Source of the DNA: Thalassotalea sediminis
GTDB lineage: Bacteria > Pseudomonadota > Gammaproteobacteria > Enterobacterales > Alteromonadaceae
Reading direction: 5' to 3'
Length of the DNA stretch: 64,000 nt
NCBI RefSeq assembly: GCF_030295915.1
Contig: NZ_AP027361.1
Location: 434,001-498,000, forward strand
The notes beneath the pieces are model-generated. The model ran no database searches. It saw only the letters and a program-made list of their open reading frames with translations, and was not told where the DNA came from. How positions within the stretch are numbered: the stretch's first letter is position 1; the number at the start of each line of letters is the position of its first letter. The translations under genes were made by a program, and so were the position numbers. This document shows positions 18,521 through 27,496 of the stretch, in pieces.

Positions 18521-21500
18521 ATGAACAACAAGATTAAATATATAGCCACTTGTATTTGCTTAACTATGGGTGGACAAGCCCAACTAGCAAATGCGGGCGA
18601 TATGACCAACTTTTTAGATGCACTACGTGGATTTGAGTCTGGTTTACCAGATGCAACCGATGCCATCGTAAATGCCTATCAAGCTGACTACAACAATGAT
18701 AGTGCTCGTACTTATAGCTACTTAAAAAAGGACAGTTTTGGTAATGACATTCCTGGTCGAATCGACTTAGCATGTGACGGTAGTGTTGTTGGCGAAACCC
18801 ATTCAGTAAAAAGATATTTTCAAAAGTTAGACGTTGATCGTTTCTACGACAACAATGCTTCTTTAGAAGAGCGTAAACGCATGATCCGAAAAATGCAGTA
18901 TAGTTCACTTAATGCATGGGGTTTTGTTGGTTATCAAAATGGTGAAGCGACACTAATCGACTCTGGTTATTATATTCCTATAACGGAAAATGGCCTGAGT
19001 AAATACTATTCTGCACGTCCAGCTAGTGAATGGGCTGCAACAGGTACTGGTCGTCAAAGTGAAGACACATGTACTGGCGTTAAAGAAACCATTACGTTCA
19101 TGTGGCCAGGAGGTACGGTTCAACTAATTACACCGCAGGTTAATGAATGGCTTGGAACTTTTAGTGGTAAAGACGACATTTATCATTTTGATGATATGCG
19201 CATTCCCGCTAAACAAGAGCAAATTATTCGTGCCTTAATGCGTTCAAACTACATAAAATTTCGCAACTTGATGCAAGAAAGAGGCAAAGATTGGTCTGAT
19301 ATTTTAGGAACAAGTTACGACTACAAACACATAGAAAACGGTCAACAAGTTATTAAAACTACCACAATTACTATGTCAGGTATTATTGCTGCAACTCATT
19401 TGCGTGGAGCATTGGGTGTGATTTTAGCGATTTTTGAAGGTACTGATTCTGGCGATGAAACTGGCACAACCGCTGGCTTTTATATGGACATGTTCCAAGG
19501 TCATGATACTGTATTTGATACTCCGAGCAATGACCAAATTTCAGGTACCGAACATACTGAAACACTTTTTGCCGGTTGGGGAAATGATACGGTTACAACT
19601 GGCGGCGGCATTGACCAAATTGTTATTCAAAAGCATGCTGCTGGTAACAATCAAACGGTTATCAATGATTTTACCCTTGGCAAAGATCGCATTTCTTTAG
19701 GCGTTGAGTGGACAGGTGCGCCATTGGATCAAATGACCATTGCTAGCACGAGTGACCAAACAGGTACTATTCTAACACTTCCAGGAAATCAAAGTATTTT
19801 GCTACAAGGGGTTCCTAGTAGTAGTTTACCAACAGATATGGATGAGTATATTGTCCATACACAAACCGTTGTTATGGACTGGAGCCCAAGAGATACAGTT
19901 ACTGGCTTCCGTCCTATGATTGATAAGATAGTTCCAGACCGACATGTTGCTGTATCTAACTTGTCTGCATGGGAAAATGCCGATGGTCATCTTGAGATAG
20001 GGTTTGATTCTTGGGCAAGAATTGAGTTTGTTGGTCTTAAATTAACAGATCTTACGGCAGAAATGTTTTCTGAAATGTCTGGTGATATCTCGCAGTTAGG
20101 CGGTATTACTATTCCTGCGCGACCTGTCATAACTGCAAATGGAGCAAGTAATGCAACTAGTGGTGCTACGATAAACGTAACGGGCACAGTTTCTGGCTCG
20201 AATGATTATCAATGGACGCAAGTTGAACCACTTTCTCCACAAGCGACGATTGCTTCCCCTAGTTCGCTGACTACGGCTATTACTTTGCCAAACGTTAGCA
20301 AGACCACGGAATTTTATTTCCAACTTAAAGGTGTAAATGGTTTAGCAAGCAATGCGGCAACCCATGCGGTATTGGTGAGCAGCGACGGCAGCACAGGCAA
20401 TAACGCGCCTACAGCGGTTCTTTCTACATCAGCAAGCAGTGTGGTTGAAGGGACAAGCATTGGTTTAACTGCTGCCAATTCTACAGATCCTGATGCCAAT
20501 ACAACATTAACGTATCAGTGGATCGCGACGCCTTCCAGTGCGGGTAGCTTTAGTTCGACCACTGCGGTTAGTCCAACGTTTACAGCCGCTGCTGTTGACG
20601 CCGATACCGATGTAAATATTGCTTTAACGGTAAGTGACGGTGAATTAAGTGATAGTACATCGGCTTGGGTAACGGTTACCGACTCAACATCAAATAGTGC
20701 GCCTAGTGCTATTGTATCAGCCTCGGCTTCTTCGGTAGTTGAAGGTGGCTCTGTAAACTTAACAGGTTCAAACTCAACTGATCCAGACGCAAATACCACC
20801 TTGACTTATCAGTGGAGTGTTTCACCTGCTGGTGCTGGTAGCTTTAGTTCGGCGACTGCGGCAGATCCTATATTTACTGCTTCGGAAGTCTCGACAGATA
20901 CAGTGGCAAATATCAGTTTGACGGTTAATGATGGGGAACTGACTAACACAGCTACTGTGACAGTTAATGTTACTATGAGTCAATCGAACAACGCCCCAAC
21001 TGCAGTTGTTTCCGCTTCTTCATCTAGTGTTGTTGAAGGTAATAGTGTTAGCCTAACGGGTTCTAATTCTACAGATCCCGATGCAAATACAACATTAACT
21101 TATCAATGGAGTGTTTCACCAGCTAGTGTTGGTACCTTTAGCTCGGCTACCGCTGCAAATCCAATGTTCATAGCATCGAATGTTTCTTCGGATATTGTTG
21201 CAACGATAACGTTAACAGTTAGTGATGGTGAGCTTAGTGATTCAGCATCAACATCTGTGACCGTGGCTAATGATACTGGTACCACAATTACACCTTGGGT
21301 TGCAGGCCAGACCGTTGTTGAAAATGGTGACATTGTTTCTTACAACGGTTTATGTTTCATGGCTCAAAATAATCCAGGCGTGTGGGAAGCACCAACACCA
21401 GCATCGACTTGGTTCTGGAGTGAAGTTTCATGTAACTCAGGCGGTAACAGCGCACCAACGGCTGTAGCTTCCTCTTCAGCGGCTAGTGTGCAAGAGGGTA

Positions 21501-22195
21501 ATGTTGTTACGTTAACGGGCTCAGATTCTACAGATCCAGACGCAAATACAACCTTGACTTATCAGTGGAGTGTGTCACCTGCAAGTGCTGGTAACTTTAG
21601 CTCTAATACTGCGGCAACTCCAACATTTACCGCAGCCGATGTGACAGCGAATACAACGGCTACTATCAGTTTGACGGTAAGTGATGGAGAGTTGAGCGAT
21701 ACCGATTCTGTTTCATTAACTATTACCGATTCATCAGCTACAAATAATGCGCCGACAGCGGACGTTTCATCTTCAGCTTCTAGTGTTTTAGAGGGTAACA
21801 GTGTTAGCTTAACGGGTTCTAATTCAACAGATCCTGATGCAAATACTACGTTGAGTTACCAGTGGAGTGTTTCACCTTCTAGTGCTGGTAGTTTCAGTTC
21901 GGCAACTGCCGCTAACCCAACCTTCACGGCAGCGAATGTTTCATCGGATACTGTGGCCACGATCACGTTAACAGTAAGCGATGGAGAGCTGAGTGATTCA
22001 GCGTCGACAACAGTGACCATTACTAATGACACTGGCACCACGATTACACCTTGGGTTGCAGGTCAAACAGCAGTCAACAATGGCGATGTTGTATCTCATA
22101 ACGGTTCATGTTTTCAAGCGCAAAATAACCCAGGCGTTTGGGAAGAGCCAACATCTACTTCTACTTGGTTCTGGACCGAAGTTTCATGTAACTAA
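18521..22195 (+). CDS. Large secreted multidomain protein with lysozyme-like N-terminus, RTX-like segment, PKD-type repeats and two chitin-binding modules
   Basis: A 1224-residue exported protein. Order: signal peptide (~1-25, cut at ANA-GD); an N-terminal domain (~27-320) starting with FLDALRGFESGLPD and including NAWGFVGYQNGEATLIDSGYY, which looks like the lysozyme/transglycosylase-like domain seen in RTX proteins (E in FESG could be catalytic; inference); an RTX-like stretch (~338-395: TLFAGWGNDTVTTGGGIDQI, then TVINDFTLGKDRISL); a linker domain (~400-620); PKD/cadherin-like repeats at ~627, 725, 823, 976 and 1075; and CBM5/12-like modules at ~921-972 and 1173-1224 (TPWVAGQ...GDIVSYNGLCF...NNPGVWE). 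The tryptophans and paired Cys in both modules suggest chitin binding. Probably acts on chitin or peptidoglycan outside the cell. A strong terminator follows. Confidence 0.75.
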   Translation: MNNKIKYIATCICLTMGGQAQLANAGDMTNFLDALRGFESGLPDATDAIVNAYQADYNNDSARTYSYLKKDSFGNDIPGRIDLACDGSVVGETHSVKRYFQKLDVDRFYDNNASLEERKRMIRKMQYSSLNAWGFVGYQNGEATLIDSGYYIPITENGLSKYYSARPASEWAATGTGRQSEDTCTGVKETITFMWPGGTVQLITPQVNEWLGTFSGKDDIYHFDDMRIPAKQEQIIRALMRSNYIKFRNLMQERGKDWSDILGTSYDYKHIENGQQVIKTTTITMSGIIAATHLRGALGVILAIFEGTDSGDETGTTAGFYMDMFQGHDTVFDTPSNDQISGTEHTETLFAGWGNDTVTTGGGIDQIVIQKHAAGNNQTVINDFTLGKDRISLGVEWTGAPLDQMTIASTSDQTGTILTLPGNQSILLQGVPSSSLPTDMDEYIVHTQTVVMDWSPRDTVTGFRPMIDKIVPDRHVAVSNLSAWENADGHLEIGFDSWARIEFVGLKLTDLTAEMFSEMSGDISQLGGITIPARPVITANGASNATSGATINVTGTVSGSNDYQWTQVEPLSPQATIASPSSLTTAITLPNVSKTTEFYFQLKGVNGLASNAATHAVLVSSDGSTGNNAPTAVLSTSASSVVEGTSIGLTAANSTDPDANTTLTYQWIATPSSAGSFSSTTAVSPTFTAAAVDADTDVNIALTVSDGELSDSTSAWVTVTDSTSNSAPSAIVSASASSVVEGGSVNLTGSNSTDPDANTTLTYQWSVSPAGAGSFSSATAADPIFTASEVSTDTVANISLTVNDGELTNTATVTVNVTMSQSNNAPTAVVSASSSSVVEGNSVSLTGSNSTDPDANTTLTYQWSVSPASVGTFSSATAANPMFIASNVSSDIVATITLTVSDGELSDSASTSVTVANDTGTTITPWVAGQTVVENGDIVSYNGLCFMAQNNPGVWEAPTPASTWFWSEVSCNSGGNSAPTAVASSSAASVQEGNVVTLTGSDSTDPDANTTLTYQWSVSPASAGNFSSNTAATPTFTAADVTANTTATISLTVSDGELSDTDSVSLTITDSSATNNAPTADVSSSASSVLEGNSVSLTGSNSTDPDANTTLSYQWSVSPSSAGSFSSATAANPTFTAANVSSDTVATITLTVSDGELSDSASTTVTITNDTGTTITPWVAGQTAVNNGDVVSHNGSCFQAQNNPGVWEEPTSTSTWFWTEVSCN
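20399..22036 (+). repeat. Intragenic tandem PKD-type and CBM repeats
   Basis: Five ~95-residue units begin at nt 20399, 20693, 20987, 21446 and 21743, each with the signature STDPDANTTLTYQW or STDPDANTTLSYQW and ending in VSDGELSD (or a close variant). The third and fifth are each followed by a CBM5/12-like module (21281-21436 and 22037-22192). At DNA level the block encoding TDPDANTT is nearly identical between units, so recombination between units could change the repeat number. Confidence 0.85.
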
Positions 22196-22220
22196 ATATA
22201 CTTGTATAAAAACTAAAATC

Positions 22221-22245
22221 AGCGGCTAATTTAGCCGCTTTTTTA
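22221..22245 (+). terminator. Rho-independent terminator of the chitin-binding protein gene
   Basis: AGCGGCTA-ATT-TAGCCGCT (22221-22239), an 8-bp GC-rich stem with a 3-nt loop, followed by a run of Ts. It lies 26 nt after the stop codon. Confidence 0.9.
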
Positions 22246-22905
22246 TTAGAGCTATATTTAAAGGGGCGTTAAACATATTCTTTAGCCTGATTTAAAGTAA
22301 AGTTTATATAATGTTTAATAATTAATCTTGATTATTTGCCTTGTCTAAAAACATCATAAATTGCCGTAAAAACAACCTCGAAAGTTCAACACGCTCTAGT
22401 GTCTCTTATTCAAATAACCTTGCGTTTTAATGTCGCGGCGTCAGGTCATCAGTCATTTAATATTATCCAACTTACCCGCCTTACATTATTTATAGATTTT
22501 GAATCATTCTTTTTATTTTACGTTGAATAATTAATAGCTGTAATGCATTACTTGATAATGACGTGAACGACTGAGTTACAGCATATTTCAAAGACTATAT
22601 GATATTTAAGGCGTCGATTTTGATACTTTTTCATTGCGGCTACCTTTAGGTAATCGATCATTACATTATCTAATGGGTAAGGGGTGAGATAAAAGTAGGT
22701 AATTACCTATCAGCCAATTGTTTGATAAACCATCCCAAAGCGGGTGATTAGATGTTATCAATGCTTCTAAAAGGATATTATATCTTCACAAAGTCTTATA
22801 AATATATGTGCATCTCAAGAAATGTATGAGTGTAAAGCGACTTAGCATTTTTTTATTGCTGAAAAGGGGAAAATACAGAGAAGGTAATCATGAAACGTAT
22901 AAAGG
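22246..22905. other. AT-rich intergenic region without a recognisable gene
   Basis: About 660 bp with no supported reading frame. Two related palindromes were noticed, TACCTTTAGGTA (22641-22652) and TAGGTAATTACCTA (22696-22709), 44 bp apart; they could be binding sites or remnants, but no promoter next to them points to a gene. Confidence 0.4.
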
Positions 22906-22934
22906 AAAAAAGCCAGATCTTAATGACTCTGGCT
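22906..22934 (-). terminator. Rho-independent terminator downstream of the 23067 TonB receptor
   Basis: On the minus strand the inverted repeat AGCCAGA (22911-22917)/TCTGGCT (22928-22934) is followed by Ts (complement of the A-run 22906-22910). It lies ~130 nt beyond the TonB receptor stop codon. Confidence 0.65.
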
Positions 22935-23012
22935 AAAATTAAAGTGGTAATAAATTACCGCATTTTAATCGTTTAGTTTCACTGTTTACCAACAAAGTAA
23001 ACGATTACTCAT

Positions 23013-23048
23013 CATATAGTAGGAACGCGTGTAGAAACCTACTATATG
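23013..23048 (-). repeat. 11-bp inverted repeat just after the TonB receptor stop codon
   Basis: CATATAGTAGG (23013-23023) and CCTACTATATG (23038-23048) with a 14-nt spacer, 18 nt past the stop codon at 23067. It is not followed by a T-run on either strand, so it is more likely an mRNA 3' stabilising hairpin or a protein site than a terminator. Confidence 0.5.
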
Positions 23049-23066
23049 AAAAGAGGGAGTGTTTAA

Positions 23067-25646
23067 TTAGAACTTAACACTTGCGCCTAAATAATAGCGA
23101 GAACCAAATTCATCAACACTGTGGATGATGTTGTTATAATCTGGGTGACGCAATATTAAGGCTTCATTGGTTAGGTTAACCGCTTCTAGCGAGATATCGA
23201 CATTTTCCAACACATGCCAAACAATCGAAGCATCAACTTGACTATATGAGTCGTTAACACTGCCACTGCCGCTTCCGTTGTACTGGCGCATCCAATCATC
23301 GCGATAGTTATAGGCAATTCGAGCACTAAAGTTATCGTCTTCATAGTAAGCAGACAGATTAAATGAATTTTCAGACACTTCATTTAACGGCACTGTTTTA
23401 CCCGCTGAATTAGTGACTTCACTGTCGGTATAGGTATAGTTACCTTGAACACCGAATCCATTGTCAAAATCATGCTGCACTTGTAATTCGATACCTGTTA
23501 CATCAGCGGTACCTACGTTACGTGAACGGGTTACTAAACAAGTGTCAGAACAACCAGCATAAGGTTCAGTCGCGGCTGTTGTTTCAATATAGTCACTGAT
23601 GTTTTTAATGAACATGGTTGCCGCGACAACTGAAGCTTCATCAAAATACCATTCTAAACCAATATCATATTGGTCGGCTTTGTAAGGATCTAAGTCTGGG
23701 CTACCGACAGTTGCCGTGCCAAAGCTCACGGAAATGGTTTCAGCCATTTGCATATCATCATAATCAGGACGAGCTACCGTTGAACCAGCTGCAAAACGGA
23801 AGATAAGATCTTCAGAAATATCTGCGGCAATATTGACACTCGGTAAAAAGTTCGTGTAGTTTTTCTTACCTTGTGAAGGTACGCCATCAATGCTTCCCTT
23901 AGACAAAACGTCAGTATCTACATAACGCAGGCCGATATTGCCTCGGAAACCTTCGCCTTCAAAGTTCGCTTTTATGTAAGCAGCGGTAATATCTTCTTCG
24001 ATAGAGAATTTACTTAAGGTTGTTGTGGTTGAAGCTTGGTTTTGTTCAGCGTAGTCCCATAAGCCGCGGTTTGCGATAGGAAATGCTGATAAGCTGCCGG
24101 CACGTCCTTCTTTACTATGTAAACCGTTAACAAAGCCACCATTGAAATCTGCTAACGTTAAGCCATCTGCTATTGCAGTGTTTACGTCGACATCACGATA
24201 ATCTCCGCGTGATTCGAATGTTTGCTCTTGGAATTTTATACCCGCATCAATCGTGGTAAAAATACCGCTATTTAGCTGGTAGCTAAAATCTGATTGAAGA
24301 TAGTCGATATCATTATCACGAACATAGTTAATGTAAGTAAATTCTTGGAAAATCTTAAAATTATCATGACTACTCATATAGTTTGGATTAGTCGGAATAA
24401 TTTCAAGTGCACCACTGACGTCGTAGGTATAACCTGCATTGGCGGTGTTTTCGGTATCACCCCACCAGGTACTGCTTTGTTTTGTTCTACCTTCAGCCGT
24501 TGAACTACCAGCGACAAAACTCACTGTCCAATCGTCGGCGTTATAATCTACTGACAAATTAAGCGCGTCAGTTTGCATTTCAGGTGTACGCAATACCGTA
24601 TTGTTAAATAGAGGTGCTAAACCTGGGCCACCGGCACCATTTGTTGTTGCGCGGGTAATTACATTTGAGCTGTTTTTGGTAATCGAATTGCTGTCAATTG
24701 TTCCAAACCCAACAATACCGAATAGTGCAGAGTTGTTGTGGTCATTGTTCAGTTCAAACAGGTTGTAGTTTAAGCTGAGCTCAAGATTATCATTCGGCGT
24801 ATACTGCAAAGTAACTTGTGTACTTGAACGCTCTCTGTCTTCATCAAATAAAATAGATGACATAGCGGTATATGTCGCATGTGTGTTTCCTTGGTCATCA
24901 GCTAGATTGCCTGCACCTGGCGTACCAAAATTTGACAAAGTTTCTCGGTAAACCTTTGATTCTTCATTCGAGTAGGCAACTAATACACCAAATGTTTCAT
25001 CTTCAGTTTTCCAGCTACCTAGTGCTGAATAGGCAGGATCCCATTCTTCTGCGCTATCATGATAAGCACCTTCAGCTGAAGCAAAGAAAGTACCTGCTTC
25101 TAAGTCTAGTGGTTTACGCGTTTTTAAGTTAACAGTACCACCGATAGCTCCTTCGTTGACATTCGCTTCGGCTGATTTGTATAAATCCATGCCTGAAATT
25201 TGTTCAGCGGCTAACATTTCAAAGTTAAAGCTACGGTTAATACCACCTAAGTCAAACCAACCAACACTGGCAACATTTTGGCCATTAAGCAGCACCATAC
25301 TATGCTCTGGCGCTGTACCTCGAACGGTGACACCATTTACTTCGCCATAGGTTCTAACGACGGTAACGCCAGGGATGCGTTGCATCGCATCACCAATGTT
25401 TTTGTCAGGAAACTTACCAATATCCTCTGCGGATATAGAGTCTAAGACAGAGTCACTAAATCGCTTCGCGTTAAGTGCCTTGCTTAAGCTTCCGCGAATA
25501 CCTTTTACTTCAATAACTTCAACGGCTTTTTTTGCTTCTTGCTCATTGGCAATTGCTTGACTTGAAATCATAGCAACTGAACCAAAAGACAAGCAGCATA
25601 ATATTGCTGAATGCATTTTTGATTTTTTAAATTGTTTTACAGACAT
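23067..25646 (-). CDS. TonB-dependent receptor of the large Xanthomonas/Caulobacter carbohydrate type
   Basis: An 859-residue outer-membrane receptor. Signal peptide (cut near AIAN-EQ), TonB-box-like EVIEVKGIRGSLSKALNAKR, plug with DAMQRIPGVTVVRTYGEVNGVTVRG and EGAIGGTVNLKTRKP, then the barrel ending in YYLGASVKF. The VxGIRxSLxxAxxxKR opening and length fit the TIGR01782-like group, which usually imports oligosaccharides in marine and plant-associated bacteria. It lies next to a GH3 beta-N-acetylglucosaminidase-like gene and an ABC sugar importer on the same strand, so it probably brings the same glycan across the outer membrane. It has its own upstream region with an operator shared with the ABC operon. 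Confidence 0.88.
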   Translation of the reverse strand: MSVKQFKKSKMHSAILCCLSFGSVAMISSQAIANEQEAKKAVEVIEVKGIRGSLSKALNAKRFSDSVLDSISAEDIGKFPDKNIGDAMQRIPGVTVVRTYGEVNGVTVRGTAPEHSMVLLNGQNVASVGWFDLGGINRSFNFEMLAAEQISGMDLYKSAEANVNEGAIGGTVNLKTRKPLDLEAGTFFASAEGAYHDSAEEWDPAYSALGSWKTEDETFGVLVAYSNEESKVYRETLSNFGTPGAGNLADDQGNTHATYTAMSSILFDEDRERSSTQVTLQYTPNDNLELSLNYNLFELNNDHNNSALFGIVGFGTIDSNSITKNSSNVITRATTNGAGGPGLAPLFNNTVLRTPEMQTDALNLSVDYNADDWTVSFVAGSSTAEGRTKQSSTWWGDTENTANAGYTYDVSGALEIIPTNPNYMSSHDNFKIFQEFTYINYVRDNDIDYLQSDFSYQLNSGIFTTIDAGIKFQEQTFESRGDYRDVDVNTAIADGLTLADFNGGFVNGLHSKEGRAGSLSAFPIANRGLWDYAEQNQASTTTTLSKFSIEEDITAAYIKANFEGEGFRGNIGLRYVDTDVLSKGSIDGVPSQGKKNYTNFLPSVNIAADISEDLIFRFAAGSTVARPDYDDMQMAETISVSFGTATVGSPDLDPYKADQYDIGLEWYFDEASVVAATMFIKNISDYIETTAATEPYAGCSDTCLVTRSRNVGTADVTGIELQVQHDFDNGFGVQGNYTYTDSEVTNSAGKTVPLNEVSENSFNLSAYYEDDNFSARIAYNYRDDWMRQYNGSGSGSVNDSYSQVDASIVWHVLENVDISLEAVNLTNEALILRHPDYNNIIHSVDEFGSRYYLGASVKF

Positions 25647-25708
25647 GTTGTTATTTTCCCTCAGTTAAATATCGTTCTAATTATTATGTCAATTGCTTTT
25701 ACTAATTA

Positions 25709-25740
25709 ATAATCAATCATTTTGACTAAATGTCAATCAA
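25709..25740 (-). promoter_or_regulatory. Candidate promoter and operator of the TonB receptor
   Basis: On the minus strand TTGACA (complement of 25732-25737) is a perfect -35; a weak -10 (GATTAT-like) follows with 16-nt spacing. Between them lies the palindrome TCAA-N5-TTGA (25714-25726). The block 25714-25733 is identical at 19 of 20 positions to 30389-30408 in front of the ABC operon and ROK gene. Further GTCAAT half sites begin at 25689 and 25733. Confidence 0.5.
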
Positions 25741-25765
25741 TTTTTTTATTTATTTTTTTATCTTA

Positions 25766-27382
25766 TTAGTTTGGTGGGTAAATTAATGATTTTGCTAAAG
25801 CTTTTGCGCTAGCCGCACGACTTGAATAAGTACAGATATAGGTATTAAGATCTGGAAAATGCGCTAATTCATAATCTGATCTTAATGCTAAAACAACAAG
25901 CTTGTCGTCAAATAAGTTGTGGGCTGCTTTGACTCGATTTAATTGTTCTTCGCTATAAAAGTCTTCACCAGGTAATGGGTAATCTTCAGTGATCAGCACA
26001 ACAGGAATGTCTTTATCTAATTGTTTTTTGGCGTTGAGAATATCCGAAAATTCATGGTAAGAGATCGCGGTAAAATTAGCGTTCTGTGATCTCAGCGACT
26101 GGGTAAAAACTTCACTCGCAGGATGTGGGTCATTTGGGCCTATGCCTCGGCTATTGACCAAGCTGTCATAAAGTGTAGGGTTGGCAGCAAAGGTTAAATA
26201 AAATGGACGCTGCTCAAGTGGAAATAGGTTGTTTGAATTTCTCAGTACCTTAATTGCTTTTTCAGCGGCATGTTCAGCAATCTTAGCACATGTTGCTTTA
26301 TCAAGTTGTTCAGTTAACCACTGGGTTTCTAAATCTCGATATTTAAAACACAGCACATGTTTTAGCGTTTCATTGAGACATTCTTCTGATAATTCGCCTG
26401 ATTTTACAGCTAAAATAACACCGTTAATGGTGTCTTGTTGAATCTGTTTGTATGGGGTTGCTTCATTTTCATAGTGTTCTTCACTTAACATAATCAAATG
26501 AGCACCCGCCTTAATTGCCATGATCGCTGCTTGAACAGGGTGGAAATTTTTCCGCATCGCCCACATATTCATGCTGTCGGTTATGATTAAGCCGTTAAAC
26601 TTCATCTGGCCTTTTAAGAGGTCAGTGAGAATGGTTTTTGAAAGCGTGGCAGGAAATTCGCTATCAATCTGAGGGTAGTTAATATGAGCTGTCATAATTA
26701 AAGACACGCCAGAATCAATCGATTGTTGAAACGGTACTAAGTCTTCTTGTAATAGTTGTTCAAGCGGTTTATCGACTTGCGCTAGGCTACGGTGGCTATC
26801 AATGGCGGTGTCACCATGACCCGGAAAATGTTTGGCACAGGCTAGGTTACCTGTTTTTGTTACGCCCTTGATTGCAGCGATTGAATGCTTTGCTACCAGC
26901 GCTGGCGCTTCGCCAAATGACCGTTGGCCGATGATAGGGTTATTTGGATTAGCGTTAACATCAACACAAGGAGACAATAAAGTGTTATAGCCTATTGCCT
27001 GCATCTGTTGAGCAAATACTTGGTACATGCTTTCGGTAAGTTCAAGATCGTTAGCTTTACCCAATGCCAGATTACCTGGACCGATATCGGTTTCTTTGGT
27101 TAATATGCCCCAAGCACCTTCTTGATCAACCGCAAGTAACAAGGGAGCATCACAAGGGCGAAGTGATGCTTGCGCTTGCAATGTTTTTGACAGTATTTTG
27201 GCATCTGTTAATGAAGCGGCATTGTCATCAGTTATGTAGAAGCCTCCTACATGATAATTCTTGATCAAATCTAAGGCATAGTCAGTGTCATGTCCTGCAA
27301 AAGCCAACACAAATAATTGACCGACCTTTTCTTCAATAGTCAACGTGCTAATGAGTTGTTCTACTTTTTTTGCATTATTCAT
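25766..27382 (-). CDS. Glycoside hydrolase family 3, NagZ-like beta-N-acetylhexosaminidase (two-domain form)
   Basis: A 538-residue protein without signal peptide, hence probably cytoplasmic. The N-terminal TIM barrel (~1-340) carries the NagZ-type motif KHFPGHGDTAIDSH, with the Asp-His acid/base pair at D195 and H197 on the flexible loop that distinguishes GH3 beta-N-acetylglucosaminidases from GH3 beta-glucosidases, and the nucleophile about D269 in ITDSMNM. A C-terminal alpha/beta domain (~345-538) makes it longer than the 340-residue E. coli NagZ, as in Bacillus NagZ. AAGGA lies before the start. It likely removes GlcNAc from imported chitin- or murein-derived sugars. It is downstream of the ABC genes with an intervening hairpin. 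Confidence 0.85.
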   Translation of the reverse strand: MNNAKKVEQLISTLTIEEKVGQLFVLAFAGHDTDYALDLIKNYHVGGFYITDDNAASLTDAKILSKTLQAQASLRPCDAPLLLAVDQEGAWGILTKETDIGPGNLALGKANDLELTESMYQVFAQQMQAIGYNTLLSPCVDVNANPNNPIIGQRSFGEAPALVAKHSIAAIKGVTKTGNLACAKHFPGHGDTAIDSHRSLAQVDKPLEQLLQEDLVPFQQSIDSGVSLIMTAHINYPQIDSEFPATLSKTILTDLLKGQMKFNGLIITDSMNMWAMRKNFHPVQAAIMAIKAGAHLIMLSEEHYENEATPYKQIQQDTINGVILAVKSGELSEECLNETLKHVLCFKYRDLETQWLTEQLDKATCAKIAEHAAEKAIKVLRNSNNLFPLEQRPFYLTFAANPTLYDSLVNSRGIGPNDPHPASEVFTQSLRSQNANFTAISYHEFSDILNAKKQLDKDIPVVLITEDYPLPGEDFYSEEQLNRVKAAHNLFDDKLVVLALRSDYELAHFPDLNTYICTYSSRAASAKALAKSLIYPPN

Positions 27383-27451
27383 CTCATTTCCTTAAGGCGT
27401 AAGCGTCCTATCTCCCATATAAATCTATGGCAGAGGTTTGCTTATCCAGTA

Positions 27452-27493
27452 AATTAGATGAGTACTCAATAGCCATTTAGTACTCATCTAATT
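27452..27493 (-). repeat. 14-bp perfect intercistronic inverted repeat between the ABC ATPase and GH3 genes
   Basis: AATTAGATGAGTAC (27452-27465) and GTACTCATCTAATT (27480-27493), 14-nt loop, beginning 3 nt after the ATPase stop codon. No T-run follows on the minus strand, so it is probably a processing or mRNA-stability hairpin, or a partial terminator, that would let the GH3 gene be expressed at a different level from the transporter. Confidence 0.65.
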
Positions 27494-27496
27494 GGT

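Noticed and set aside
19987..22041. Several minus-strand frames opposite the chitin-binding protein
   Set aside because: They are shadows of the Ser/Thr/Ala-rich repeats, lack start signals and resemble nothing known.
20399..22192. Regular repeats that could be taken for a CRISPR or satellite array
   Set aside because: They are in one long reading frame and encode PKD-type and CBM domains; units are ~300 bp, not 25-40 bp.
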